Below, piece after piece: positions 1 to 8,502 of a stretch of 64,000 nucleotides of DNA. The stretch is from assembly GCF_009928485.1 (NCBI RefSeq), contig NZ_JAABNP010000005.1, positions 1 through 64,000 on the forward strand, in the 5' to 3' direction. The notes below the pieces were generated by a model, which worked only from the letters and a program-made list of their open reading frames with translations, was not told where the DNA came from and made no database searches. The first letter of the stretch is position 1; every line of letters starts with the position of its first letter. The translations under genes were made by a program, and so were the position numbers. This stretch comes from Clostridium sp. C2-6-12. GTDB taxonomy: Bacteria > Bacillota > Clostridia > Clostridiales > Clostridiaceae.

Positions 1-189
1 TATTATGTTTTTAGCGAAATTATTATATCACAAAGGAATGGCTTATTTATTTTTTTACAGATTCTGTTTATTCAACAACCTCAGTATATATAATTTAGAT
101 ATTTTTTAAGGAAAGATAGGATAAATTTTTTTATCAGTTACACATTAAAAAGATTGATATGTATTACAAACTATTAGGAGTAGATGGGT
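1..189. other. Left-edge non-coding stretch
   Basis: AT-rich sequence with no convincing reading frame. It is probably the leader of the rhamnose operon. The only clear signal is the AGGAG ribosome site at 176-180 that serves rfbB. No confident promoter or terminator is seen. Confidence 0.4.
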
Positions 190-1249
190 ATGAAAAATTA
201 TTTAGTAACAGGAGGAGCCGGCTTTATAGGCTCAAATTTTATTTACTATATGTTAAAAAAATACAAAGATATTAAAATTATAAATTTAGACAAATTAACA
301 TATGCAGGTAATCTTGAAAATCTTAAATCAATAGAAAATAATGAAAAATATAAATTTGTTCAAGGTGATATCTGTGACAGAAATCTAGTAAGCAGCTTAT
401 TTGAACAGCATGATATTGATTATGTAGTAAATTTTGCAGCTGAATCACATGTTGATAGAAGTATATTAGATCCTGAAACTTTTGTTAAAACAAATGTTTT
501 AGGAACAGTAAATTTACTTGATATATCAAAGAAAGCTTGGGACTTAAAAGGTGGATTTAAAAGTGGTAAAAAATATGTCCAAGTTTCAACAGATGAAGTA
601 TATGGATCTTTAGGGGAAACAGGATATTTTACAGAAACTAATCCTATCGATTCACATAGTCCATATTCTTCAAGTAAGGCCTCAGCAGATTTAATGGTTA
701 AAGCTTATTATGATACTTATAAAATGCCTGCTAATATAACGAGATGCTCTAATAATTATGGTCCATATCAATTTCCAGAAAAGTTGATTCCTCTTATAAT
801 AAATAATTGTTTAGATAAGAAACCTCTTCCTGTATAATGGAGATGGAATGAATATTAGAGATTGGCTTTATGTAGAAGATCATTGCAAGGCTATTGATAT
901 GGTTATCAATGATGGAAGACTTGGTGAAGTTTATAATATAGGCGGACATAATGAAAGAACAAATTTACAGATAATAAAGACCATAATAGGTTATCTTTCT
1001 GAAAATGTAGATTCAAGTATAAATGAAAGCTTAATTACTTTTGTTGAAGATAAAAAAGGTCATGATAAACGTTATGGTATTGATCCAACTAAAATCAAAG
1101 ATGAACTTGGTTGGTATCCTGAAACTAAATTTGAAGATGGTATAAAGATAACTATTGAGTGGTACCTAAAAAATAAAAAGTGGATGGAAAATATAACGTC
1201 TGGCGATTATAAGGAATATTATAATAAAATGTATAAAGTTAATTCATAA
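190..1249 (+). pseudogene. rfbB: dTDP-glucose 4,6-dehydratase RfbB/RmlB, split by a frameshift
   Basis: RmlB converts dTDP-glucose to dTDP-4-keto-6-deoxyglucose, the second step of dTDP-L-rhamnose synthesis. It is an NAD-dependent short-chain dehydrogenase-fold enzyme. The N-terminal part has the nucleotide motif TGGAGFIGSNF, STDEVYG and the catalytic YSSSK. The frame stops at 835-837 right after LPV, and the natural continuation (YGDGMNIRDWLYVEDH) resumes one base out of phase. One extra A at about 836-837 explains this. The second part (848-1249) has its own GGAG at 839-842, five bases before ATG 848, so it could be translated separately. Start 190 is preferred over ATG 184 because AGGAG lies nine bases before it. 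Either a real lesion or a base error; the three partner genes are intact. Confidence 0.88.
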
Positions 1250-1271
1250 AGGTTAAGTAAGGAGGAGTATC

Positions 1272-2138
1272 ATGAAGGGAATTATACTTGCAGGAGGATC
1301 TGGAACTAGATTATATCCTATGACAAAAGCTATATCAAAACAAATAATACCTGTATATGATAAACCATTAATTTATTATCCTTTATCAGTTCTTATGTTA
1401 GCTGATATTAAAGAGATATTAATAATATCTACGCCAAGGGATATAACTACCTACAAGGAACTTTTTGGAGATGGAAGTCAATTAGGCGTTAGATTTGAAT
1501 ATGCTGTTCAAGAAAAACCAAAGGGATTAGCAGAAGCGTTTATTATTGGCGAAAACTTTATTGGAAATGATAATGTAGCTTTAGTGCTTGGAGATAATGT
1601 TTTTCATGGATATGGTTTTACTGAAAGATTAAAAAAAGCAGCTAGTAGAAAAAATGGTGCTACTATATTTGGATATCATGTTGTAAACCCAGAAGATTTT
1701 GGAGTTGTAGAGTTTGATAAAGATAATAATGTAACATCTATCGAAGAAAAACCTAAAGTGCCAAAATCAAATTATGCAGTTCCAGGTTTATATTTCTATG
1801 ATAATAGCATAATTAAGATTGCCAAAAATATAAAGCCATCACCTAGAGGGGAACTAGAAATAACTGATGTGAATAATGAATATCTAAAAGAAGGAAATTT
1901 AAAGGTAGAATTATTTGGACGAGGTATGGCTTGGTTGGATACAGGAACACCTTCAGGTCTTTTAAATGCTGCTAATTTTGTAGAAGCTATGCAAACAAGA
2001 CAAGGCTTATATGTTGCATGTATTGAAGAAATAGCATATAAAAATGGATATATAAGCAAGGAGCAATTGTTAGAATTAGCTAAAGGTTTAGATAAGACCG
2101 ATTACGGGAAATATCTTATTAGTGTAGCCAATGAATAA
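1272..2138 (+). CDS. rfbA: Glucose-1-phosphate thymidylyltransferase RfbA/RmlA
   Basis: Makes dTDP-glucose from glucose-1-phosphate and dTTP, the first step to dTDP-L-rhamnose in the cytoplasm. The 288-residue protein has the usual RmlA length. It shows the nucleotidyltransferase loop [11 protein letters not shown] at residues 8-18, then [27 protein letters not shown] and [20 protein letters not shown], all family signatures. The ribosome site AAGGAGGAG lies just before ATG 1272. It follows rfbB by 22 bases and precedes rfbD by 24, consistent with one operon. No anomalies are seen. Confidence 0.97.
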   Translation: MKGIILAGGSGTRLYPMTKAISKQIIPVYDKPLIYYPLSVLMLADIKEILIISTPRDITTYKELFGDGSQLGVRFEYAVQEKPKGLAEAFIIGENFIGNDNVALVLGDNVFHGYGFTERLKKAASRKNGATIFGYHVVNPEDFGVVEFDKDNNVTSIEEKPKVPKSNYAVPGLYFYDNSIIKIAKNIKPSPRGELEITDVNNEYLKEGNLKVELFGRGMAWLDTGTPSGLLNAANFVEAMQTRQGLYVACIEEIAYKNGYISKEQLLELAKGLDKTDYGKYLISVANE

Positions 2139-2162
2139 TTTTTTGAGTTGGAGTGAAGGAAT

Positions 2163-3041
2163 TTGAAGATATTAATAACTGGAGCCAATGGGCAGTTAGT
2201 GCAGGAGATATTGCATTTACTTGAAAATATGAAAGCAGATATTGGGCTAGTTAATGAAGTATATAGAAATGCAGATATAAAACCATTAAATTCAAAAGAG
2301 CTTGATATAACAGATTTTCAAAAGGTTAAAGCTTGTATAAGTGAATTTAAACCTGAAATTATTATAAACTGTGCAGCTTTTACCAACGTAGATAAATGTG
2401 AAAGCGATAGAGAAATTGCTTTAAAAGTAAATGCACTAGGACCACAGAATTTAGCTATAGCAGCTGAAGAACTTTCAGCAAAGTTAATACATGTTTCAAC
2501 TGATTATGTATTTAGTGGTGATTATAAAGAACCATTAACAGAATATGATCTGACAAGTCCTAACACAGTATATGGAAAGACTAAACTATTAGGAGAAGCA
2601 TATATAAGAGAACAATGTAGTAAGTATTTCATAGTTAGAACAGCATGGCTTTATGGAAGCTTTGGGAAAAATTTTGTTTATACAATAATGAATGTAGCAA
2701 AGGAAAATGGATACCTAGAAGTTGTGGATGATCAAATAGGATGCCCTACGAATGCAGAAGACTTGGCGTATCATATATTAGAGATAGCCTTAACTAAGGA
2801 TTATGGTATATATCATTGTACAGGAGAGGGTCAATGTACTTGGTATGACTTTGCTAAAAGAATTATAGAATTTTCAGAAATAGATTGTGTGGTAAAACCA
2901 ATAACTTCAGAAAATTTAAACAGACCAGCTAAAAGACCAAGCTTTTCAGCTTTAGAAAATATGATGTTAAATTTGAAGAATATGAATAAAATGAGAAATT
3001 GGGAAGAAGTGCTCAAGGAATTCATAAAATTAGGTATATGA
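2163..3041 (+). CDS. rfbD: dTDP-4-dehydrorhamnose reductase RfbD/RmlD
   Basis: Final NAD(P)H-dependent reduction giving dTDP-L-rhamnose. The 292-residue protein has the Rossmann motif TGANGQL near the N-terminus, INCAAFTNVDKCE, the active-site pair STDYVFSG and YGKTKLLGE (YxxxK), and RTAWLYGSFGKNFV, all RmlD signatures. Translation starts at TTG 2163, preceded by GGAGTGAAGGA; the encoded MKILITGANGQL is the expected N-terminus. A hairpin with a T-run follows the stop, so rfbC downstream may be partly separated from rfbBAD. Confidence 0.96.
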   Translation: MKILITGANGQLVQEILHLLENMKADIGLVNEVYRNADIKPLNSKELDITDFQKVKACISEFKPEIIINCAAFTNVDKCESDREIALKVNALGPQNLAIAAEELSAKLIHVSTDYVFSGDYKEPLTEYDLTSPNTVYGKTKLLGEAYIREQCSKYFIVRTAWLYGSFGKNFVYTIMNVAKENGYLEVVDDQIGCPTNAEDLAYHILEIALTKDYGIYHCTGEGQCTWYDFAKRIIEFSEIDCVVKPITSENLNRPAKRPSFSALENMMLNLKNMNKMRNWEEVLKEFIKLGI

Positions 3042-3058
3042 TAATAAATAATACACTT

Positions 3059-3091
3059 CAATAGGCTGGCATAACTGGCCTATTGTTTTTT
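3059..3091 (+). terminator. Intrinsic terminator after rfbD
   Basis: CAATAGGC (3059-3066) pairs with GCCTATTG (3078-3085), followed by six T. It lies between rfbD and rfbC, so it would reduce read-through into rfbC. Confidence 0.7.
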
Positions 3092-3148
3092 GATTTAAAT
3101 ATCCTCGCCCCAGGGTGTTAGTGCTAAAAGATGAAGGGAGAATATAAA

Positions 3149-3694
3149 TTGGATAAGTTTAAATTTATAGAAACAGAAATATCAGGTGTGTATGTAATAG
3201 AAAATACTGTATTTGGTGATAATAGAGGATTTTTTATGGAAACTTATAATGAAGAAGAATTTTCAGCAGCTGGGCTTAATATGAAGTTTGTACAGGACAA
3301 TCACTCAAAATCAAAAAAAGGTGTTTTAAGAGGATTACATTTTCAAAAAAAATTTCCACAGGGGAAATTAGTGAGAGTTATTAAAGGAACTGTTTTTGAT
3401 GTAGCAGTAGATTTGAGAAAAGAATCCAAAACCTATGGAAAATGGACTGGAATTATATTATCTGAAGAAAACAAAAAGCAATTTTACATACCAGAGGGCT
3501 TTGCTCATGGATTTTTAGTTATATCAGATGAAGCTGAATTCTGCTATAAATGCACAGAATTCTATCACCCAGAAGATGAGGGGGGAGTGCTTTGGAATGA
3601 CTCAGATATAAATATAGAATGGCCGATAGATAAAATAGGTGATTGCGAAATAATTTTATCTGAGAAAGACAAAAACTTAGCACCACTGAGGTGA
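3149..3694 (+). CDS. rfbC: dTDP-4-dehydrorhamnose 3,5-epimerase RfbC/RmlC
   Basis: Epimerises dTDP-4-keto-6-deoxyglucose at C3 and C5, the third step to dTDP-L-rhamnose. It is a cupin-fold RmlC protein. Visible motifs are FGDNRGFFMETYN, QDNHSKSKKGVLRGLHFQ (including the catalytic-region His), VRVIKGTVFDVAVDLR and YIPEGFAHGF. TTG 3149 (MDKFKFIETEISG) is preferred because AAGGGAG (3134-3140) sits eight bases before it and the N-terminus then matches the family; ATG 3131 lies upstream of that ribosome site and adds six residues. Length 181, normal. Confidence 0.93.
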   Translation: MDKFKFIETEISGVYVIENTVFGDNRGFFMETYNEEEFSAAGLNMKFVQDNHSKSKKGVLRGLHFQKKFPQGKLVRVIKGTVFDVAVDLRKESKTYGKWTGIILSEENKKQFYIPEGFAHGFLVISDEAEFCYKCTEFYHPEDEGGVLWNDSDINIEWPIDKIGDCEIILSEKDKNLAPLR

Positions 3695-3703
3695 AATATA
3701 AGA

Positions 3704-3737
3704 ATGAGCATTAATAGCGATTAGTGCTCATTTTTTT
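3704..3737 (+). terminator. Intrinsic terminator after rfbC
   Basis: ATGAGCATTAAT (3704-3715) pairs with ATTAGTGCTCAT (3720-3731) with one G-U pair, and the stem runs into seven T. It closes the rhamnose block. Confidence 0.85.
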
Positions 3738-3836
3738 ATGATGATTTATGTTTAAATAAACTAAAACATGATAGAATAAGTATATAATGAGAGGCCCATA
3801 CAGTATCAAAATTTAATTAGAAAGGAAGTGCTTCTA

Positions 3837-4418
3837 GTGGCGATGCATGCAATTAATAATATAGTGTATACTTATGCTGATTATCTAACATTTACAGAAA
3901 ATGGACCTGTAGAAATTATTGAAGGGAGAATATCAGCAATGTCACCTGCACCATCAAGAGTGCATCAAAAAATAATATCTAAAATTATAACGGAATTAAA
4001 TAATTATATAACCTCTAATAATGGTCAATGTGAAGTTTATCCAGCACCCTTTGATGTAATTTTAGTCAATGATGATGAAGAGGTTAATAATAGTAAGAAT
4101 ATAGTTCAGCCATATATTTCACTAATATGTAATAAGGATAAATTAAATGATAAAGGTTGCATTGGAGCTCCAGATATGATTATTGAAGTTGTATCTCCTT
4201 ATAATCCTAATAATGACTATATTAAAAAGCTTAATTTATATGATACCTATAAGGTTAAAGAGTATTGGATTGTAAACCCGATGAAGAATACTATATTAGT
4301 TTATACTTTAGAAGATGATAATGGGTATGGTATGCCTAGCACTTACACCTTTAAAGATAAAGTAAAAGTAAATATTTATGATGATTTTGAAATAGATTTC
4401 AATTTATTTGATTTATAA
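3837..4418 (+). CDS. Uma2-family (DUF820) putative restriction-endonuclease-fold protein
   Basis: A 193-residue protein of the Uma2/DUF820 family, which has the PD-(D/E)XK nuclease fold; its cellular role is not established. Visible are the YTYADYLTF opening, VEIIEGRISAMSPAPSRVHQ, the acidic pair in GAPDMIIEVVSP and the following KLNLYDTYKVKEYWIVNP, the expected order of the active-site region. GTG 3837 is chosen because AAAGGA at 3821-3826 has good spacing to it; GTG 3828 is too close. It is alone between two terminated units, with no partner methylase or antitoxin visible, so it should not be called a restriction enzyme on this evidence. Confidence 0.8.
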   Translation: MAMHAINNIVYTYADYLTFTENGPVEIIEGRISAMSPAPSRVHQKIISKIITELNNYITSNNGQCEVYPAPFDVILVNDDEEVNNSKNIVQPYISLICNKDKLNDKGCIGAPDMIIEVVSPYNPNNDYIKKLNLYDTYKVKEYWIVNPMKNTILVYTLEDDNGYGMPSTYTFKDKVKVNIYDDFEIDFNLFDL

Positions 4419-4450
4419 GAGCGCTCTGGGCGTTATAGGAGTGGGAGAGT

Positions 4451-5506
4451 ATGCTAAGCTTATGCATGATTGTTAAAAATGAAGAAGAAACTTTAGAAAA
4501 GTGTTTATTAAGCGTTAAAGATATAGTGAATGAAATTATAATAGTAGATACTGGTTCAGAAGATAGGACTATGGAAATAGCATCAAAATTTACAAGTAAC
4601 GTTTTTGATTTTAAATGGTGTAATGATTTTTCTAAAGCAAGAAATTTTTCTTTATCAAAAGCAACTAATGATTATGTATTAATATTAGATGCAGATGAAG
4701 TTGTGTGCGATTATCGATATGATAATATTAAGAAATTTTGTGATGAAAATAATAAAAAAATAGTTGGACGATTGAAAAGAATAAATGAATATGAAGACAA
4801 TTATGGGACTAGAAAATATATAGAAAGAGTTAATAGGATATTCAACAGAAATTATTTCGAATATGAAGGAATCATTCACGAACAGGTAATTTCAAAATTT
4901 AAAGAAGAGTATCCAACTCAAAATATAGATTTGGTTTTGAATCATATAGGATATTCTAAAGAAGTTTTAAATAGAACAAATAAAATTCAAAGAAACATAG
5001 AACTTTTAAAAGAAGCTATAAAGCTAAATAAGCAAGATCCGTATATTCACTATCAACTAGGCAAGAGTTATTTTATGGGTAAAGATTATGAAAAAGCACA
5101 TAGTTCTTTTGAAGCTGCTTTGCCATTAATAGATAACTATAATTATGAATATGTGGAAGATTTAATTGAAAGTTATGGATATGTGCTGATTAATTTAGGT
5201 TTATTTCAAGAAGCTTTAAAAATATTGGAATATGAGAATTGTTATAAAAACCAGCCTGATTTTCTATTTTTATTAGGTCTTATATATATGAATAATGGTA
5301 AATTTAAAGAAGCTGTTGAAACATTTTTAAGATGCACAAAATATGATGAAGGAAAAATTGATGGGATAACAACTTTTTTACCTTATTATAATGTTGGTGT
5401 AATTTATGAATGTTTAGGTTTTAATGAAGAGGCTATAAAATATTACAGACTGTGTGGAAACTACACTCCAGCTAAGTTAAAGGTCATGGAGGAGAATAAT
5501 AATTAG
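4451..5506 (+). CDS. Family 2 glycosyltransferase with C-terminal TPR-like repeats
   Basis: Predicted cytoplasmic inverting glycosyltransferase (GT-A fold). The first 170 residues contain SLCMIVKNEEETLEKCL, IIVDTGSEDRT and the metal-binding LDADEVV. The C-terminal half has repeated helical pairs of tetratricopeptide type, for example YIHYQLGKSYFMGKDYEKA and FLLGLIYMNNGKFKEAVE. This domain pair is common in Firmicute transferases acting on peptides or proteins. It is followed 24 bases on by another GT2 gene and then by flagellins, so flagellin glycosylation is a reasonable but unproven guess. The acceptor cannot be read from the sequence. Confidence 0.88.
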   Translation: MLSLCMIVKNEEETLEKCLLSVKDIVNEIIIVDTGSEDRTMEIASKFTSNVFDFKWCNDFSKARNFSLSKATNDYVLILDADEVVCDYRYDNIKKFCDENNKKIVGRLKRINEYEDNYGTRKYIERVNRIFNRNYFEYEGIIHEQVISKFKEEYPTQNIDLVLNHIGYSKEVLNRTNKIQRNIELLKEAIKLNKQDPYIHYQLGKSYFMGKDYEKAHSSFEAALPLIDNYNYEYVEDLIESYGYVLINLGLFQEALKILEYENCYKNQPDFLFLLGLIYMNNGKFKEAVETFLRCTKYDEGKIDGITTFLPYYNVGVIYECLGFNEEAIKYYRLCGNYTPAKLKVMEENNN

Positions 5507-5530
5507 CAAACTTAAAAAGAGGTGAAAATA

Positions 5531-6538
5531 ATGTGTGTAATAAATCCTAAAGTATCAATAATTGTTCCAGTATATAATGCAGAAAAATATTTAAAAGAGA
5601 TGATAGCTTCATTATATGCACAAACCTTAAAAGAAATAGAGTTCATATTTATTGATGATTGCTCAATGGATAATAGCTTAGATATATTATATGAATTTGA
5701 AAAAAAGGATCCAGATAGAGTAATTATAATTAAATCGGATGAAAATCAAGGTCCAGGAGGAGCAAGAAATATTGGTTTAAAGTATGCCTCGGGAGAATAT
5801 ATAGGTTTTGTTGATAGTGATGACTATATAAAACCTGAAATGTATGAGTGTATGTATAATAAAGCTATTGAAAATGATTGTGATTTGGTAGAGTGTGGAT
5901 ATTTCAGTGAGCGGAAAAATAAGGATATGATGCTTTGGGATAAAAGCATGGAGGGGGAAGTATCTTTTGACAATAGAGTTAAAATGTTTATAACATGTGG
6001 TTTTATATGTACCAAGTTATTTAAGAGAAACATTATTATTAACTCTCAAATTGAATTTATTCCTAAAATGCGATTTGAAGATATTGATTTTTTAAATAGA
6101 GTATATTGTAGAATACATAAAGTTGGCATAGTTAATAAATCATTATATTATTATCGAAATAATCAAGAGTCATTTACTAATAAAGGAAATGAAATGAAAT
6201 ATTTCGATATAACTAACACATTTAGTATAAAGTATTTAGCTAATATGAAAAAAGAAAATTATTATTTTATGCTAAGACCTGTTATTGAAAGCGTGGTTAT
6301 AGGAATATGGTTTGATTTATTTAAGACATATGTAACTAAAATTTCTCAAATTGATATTAATTTTTTATATGAAATTGATAAAGGAATTAAGCAATATGTT
6401 TTGGATTATGGGGAAAACATTTTTTTTGTTGAACAAGCTAAAAAAGAGATTTTAAAAGAAGCATTTTTAATGAATTCATATGATTCTCAAAAGGCAATTA
6501 CTATATTAGAAAATAATGAATATAGAGGTAAAGTATAA
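5531..6538 (+). CDS. Family 2 glycosyltransferase
   Basis: A 335-residue GT2 enzyme. The N-terminus has the classic VSIIVPVYNAEKYL, FIDDCSMDNS and, after GPGGARNIGLKYASGEYIGF, the metal-binding VDSDDY. The C-terminal third has no recognisable domain. ATG 5531 is chosen because GAGGTG at 5518-5524 sits seven bases upstream; the in-frame GTG 5522 lies inside that ribosome site. It probably forms a pair with the preceding TPR-containing transferase. The donor sugar is unknown; dTDP-rhamnose from the upstream genes is a possibility by proximity only. Confidence 0.88.
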   Translation: MCVINPKVSIIVPVYNAEKYLKEMIASLYAQTLKEIEFIFIDDCSMDNSLDILYEFEKKDPDRVIIIKSDENQGPGGARNIGLKYASGEYIGFVDSDDYIKPEMYECMYNKAIENDCDLVECGYFSERKNKDMMLWDKSMEGEVSFDNRVKMFITCGFICTKLFKRNIIINSQIEFIPKMRFEDIDFLNRVYCRIHKVGIVNKSLYYYRNNQESFTNKGNEMKYFDITNTFSIKYLANMKKENYYFMLRPVIESVVIGIWFDLFKTYVTKISQIDINFLYEIDKGIKQYVLDYGENIFFVEQAKKEILKEAFLMNSYDSQKAITILENNEYRGKV

Positions 6539-6555
6539 TTGAGAAAAATCGACAA
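6529..6555 (+). promoter_or_regulatory. FliA (sigma-28)-type promoter for the YjfB-like gene
   Basis: TAAAGTAT (6529-6536), 11 bases, then ATCGACAA (6548-6555). The sigma-28 consensus is TAAAGTTT-N11-GCCGATAA, so the match is strong in the -35 box and the CGA core. It lies 35 bases before the YjfB-like start, overlapping the end of the glycosyltransferase gene. FliA is encoded in this window. Confidence 0.55.
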
Positions 6556-6589
6556 TAAAAGTAACTAATATTTATTGGAGGTGTTAATA

Positions 6590-6766
6590 ATGGATATAGC
6601 AATGTTATCAATAATAAACAATAATAATAAAATAAATGATGGTGCTAGTTTAATGGTTCTTAAGAAAGCAATGGATGTTTCTGAACAAAATTCAGAAAAC
6701 ATGAATCAAATGTTAAATCAAGCTGTAAACCCAAATATAGGAACTAAAATTGATAGATTTGCTTAG
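6590..6766 (+). CDS. YjfB-like small motility-associated protein
   Basis: A 58-residue peptide starting MDIAMLSIINNNNK and containing a conserved-looking MVLKKAMDVSEQNSENMNQM segment. The overall pattern (short acidic N-terminus, a helix beginning LKKAMD, a C-terminal NP...G..ID tail) resembles the YjfB putative motility protein family found near flagellin genes in Firmicutes. Its biochemical function is unknown. ATG 6590 follows GGAGGTG at 6577-6583; the longer frame upstream is not needed. A FliA-type promoter precedes it and a terminator follows, so it is probably a separate late flagellar transcript. Confidence 0.75.
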   Translation: MDIAMLSIINNNNKINDGASLMVLKKAMDVSEQNSENMNQMLNQAVNPNIGTKIDRFA

Positions 6767-6774
6767 TACAAGCT

Positions 6775-6822
6775 AAAAATAAGTTCTAATTAATTGAAAA
6801 AATTAATTGGAACTTATTTTAT
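6775..6822 (+). terminator. Long hairpin terminator between the YjfB-like gene and the flagellin
   Basis: About 20 bases from 6776 (AAAATAAGTTCTAATTAATT) pair with 6799-6820, with one or two G-U pairs, leaving a very short loop. The 3' arm is T-rich (TTATTTTATT) rather than a pure T-run. It would insulate the flagellin gene from the upstream peptide gene. Confidence 0.65.
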
Positions 6823-6907
6823 TGGAATATTTTTCGTGGTACAATTTAAATAAGTTTGTTTTATTTACCAAATTAATCGGAAAATTTGTTTTTTAGGAGT
6901 GACAACT

Positions 6908-8401
6908 GTGATAATAAATCATAATATGAATGCTATTATTGCTCAAAATAGAGCTAATAAGCAAAGTAATGTAAAAAATGATGCTATGCAAAAATTATCT
7001 TCTGGTCTTAGAATTAATTCAGCAGGAGATGATTCGGCAGGAGCATCAATTTCCGAAAAGATGAAAGCTCAAATCAGAGGGCTTGAAAGAGCACATCAAA
7101 ATATTCAAGATGGTATATCTTTAGTTCAAACAGCGGAAGCTGGATTAGGATCAATACAAAATCCAAATCTATTAAGGATGAAGGAGCTTTGTATACAAGC
7201 ATTAAATGGGACTCTGACAAACGAAGATAGAATGAATATTCAACATGAACTGGATAGCATAAAATCTGGGATTGATGATATTGCTAATAATACAGAATTT
7301 AATACTACAAAATTATTAACTCCACCTACTTATGAAGGTGGGACTCCACCTGTGTGGACTCCAGGTACGGCTGATATTGTATTTGTTGTGGATGTAACTG
7401 GGAGTATGGGGTCCAAAATAAATCAAGTTAAAAATAATTTGGATGGATTTGTCAGTAAGTTAACTGAAAATGGAATTAATGTCAATTTGGGATTAGTAAC
7501 TTATGGTGATGTTAATCCTAGTCAGGGTGGCGATCCAGTTGTAAAAAGAGCGATGACTTCTGATTTGAATCAATTCAAGTCGATGATTAATTCCATAAGT
7601 TTAACTGGTGGAGGAGATTATTATGAATCTGGTCTTGAGGGAATTGCTGACATAACAAATGGAGCGTTATCTTATTCTTTAAGAACAAATTCAGCAAAAC
7701 AATTTATTTTGGTGACTGATGCGCCGGTTCATGATAAAAGTATTAGTGGAGATGGAAAATCAACTTTTAATATTGATGATGTAGCAAATGATCTTGTGAA
7801 TAAAGGAATTAAACTTACTGTAGTAAGTAATAATTCATCTGATACTAAAACTCAACTTGAAAAACTTTCTAAACCTACTAATGGAGAATTCATAGATATA
7901 AGTAGTGACTTTCAAGATCAGCTAAGTTCATATGCCAGTAAAATAATGATTGATGCTGGTGCGAAAAGTGAAATTAAAATAGGTGAAATGGGAACGCTAG
8001 AACTTCAAGTGGGAGCAAACGCAGGTGAGTTGTTTAAGGTTGAACTTTTTGATGCTCGAACTACACATTTAGGTGTGGACTCAGTATCTGTAAAGACTAC
8101 AGATGAAGCTAAAGAAGCACTTTCAAAAATAGATAAAGCGATGGAAACAGTAACAACCCAAAGAAGTAAATTTGGAGCCTACCAAAATGCATTGGAGCAT
8201 ATTGGATACAATGTAGATAACTATGAATATAATTTAACAGCATCTCAATCTAGAATTGCTGACATAGATATGGCAAAGGAAACAATGGAGCTTACTAAAA
8301 GTGGAATATTAGAAGAATCGGCTGAGTCTATGTTAAAACAATCAGAGAAAATGAGTGAAACAATAATTAATTTAATGGATAAATGGAAACAACAAAGTTA
8401 A
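6908..8401 (+). CDS. Flagellin with an inserted von Willebrand factor A domain
   Basis: A chimeric flagellin of 497 residues. Residues 1-140 are the conserved D0/D1 N-terminus: MIINHNMNAIIAQNR, MQKLSSGLRINSAGDDSAG and NTEFNTTKLL. About 154-350 is a VWA fold: ADIVFVVDVTGSMGSKI with the metal-site DVTGSMG (162-168), FILVTDAPVHD and a C-terminal helix ending near YASKIM. About 355-497 returns to the flagellin D1/D0 C-terminus (ALSKIDKAMETVTTQRSKFGAYQNALEH, SRIADIDMAKETMELTK). The insert replaces the surface-exposed variable domain, so it should project from the filament and may bind a metal-dependent ligand (inference). The D-x-T-x-S metal site has Thr at the second position. GTG 6908 fits TAGGAG (6894-6899) and the family N-terminus. 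The extreme C-terminus (LMDKWKQQS) is unusual. Confidence 0.93.
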   Translation: MIINHNMNAIIAQNRANKQSNVKNDAMQKLSSGLRINSAGDDSAGASISEKMKAQIRGLERAHQNIQDGISLVQTAEAGLGSIQNPNLLRMKELCIQALNGTLTNEDRMNIQHELDSIKSGIDDIANNTEFNTTKLLTPPTYEGGTPPVWTPGTADIVFVVDVTGSMGSKINQVKNNLDGFVSKLTENGINVNLGLVTYGDVNPSQGGDPVVKRAMTSDLNQFKSMINSISLTGGGDYYESGLEGIADITNGALSYSLRTNSAKQFILVTDAPVHDKSISGDGKSTFNIDDVANDLVNKGIKLTVVSNNSSDTKTQLEKLSKPTNGEFIDISSDFQDQLSSYASKIMIDAGAKSEIKIGEMGTLELQVGANAGELFKVELFDARTTHLGVDSVSVKTTDEAKEALSKIDKAMETVTTQRSKFGAYQNALEHIGYNVDNYEYNLTASQSRIADIDMAKETMELTKSGILEESAESMLKQSEKMSETIINLMDKWKQQS

Positions 8402-8421
8402 GTAAATTAAAAATAATAATA

Positions 8422-8448
8422 TAAAGATTTAATCAAATAGAACGAAAA
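8422..8448 (+). promoter_or_regulatory. FliA (sigma-28)-type promoter before the second flagellin
   Basis: TAAAGATT at 8422-8429, then AACGAAAA at 8441-8448, giving the TAAA-N15-xxCGAxAA arrangement of sigma-28 promoters. It lies 55 bases before the ATG of the short flagellin. No equally good match was found before the VWA flagellin. Confidence 0.45.
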
Positions 8449-8502
8449 TAAAATTAGTATCTGTCAATAAGATTAAAAATATGAATGAGATGGTGATATA
8501 AA

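Noticed and set aside
3837..4418. Restriction enzyme or toxin-antitoxin component
   Set aside because: The Uma2 fold is nuclease-like, but there is no methylase, specificity subunit or antitoxin beside it.
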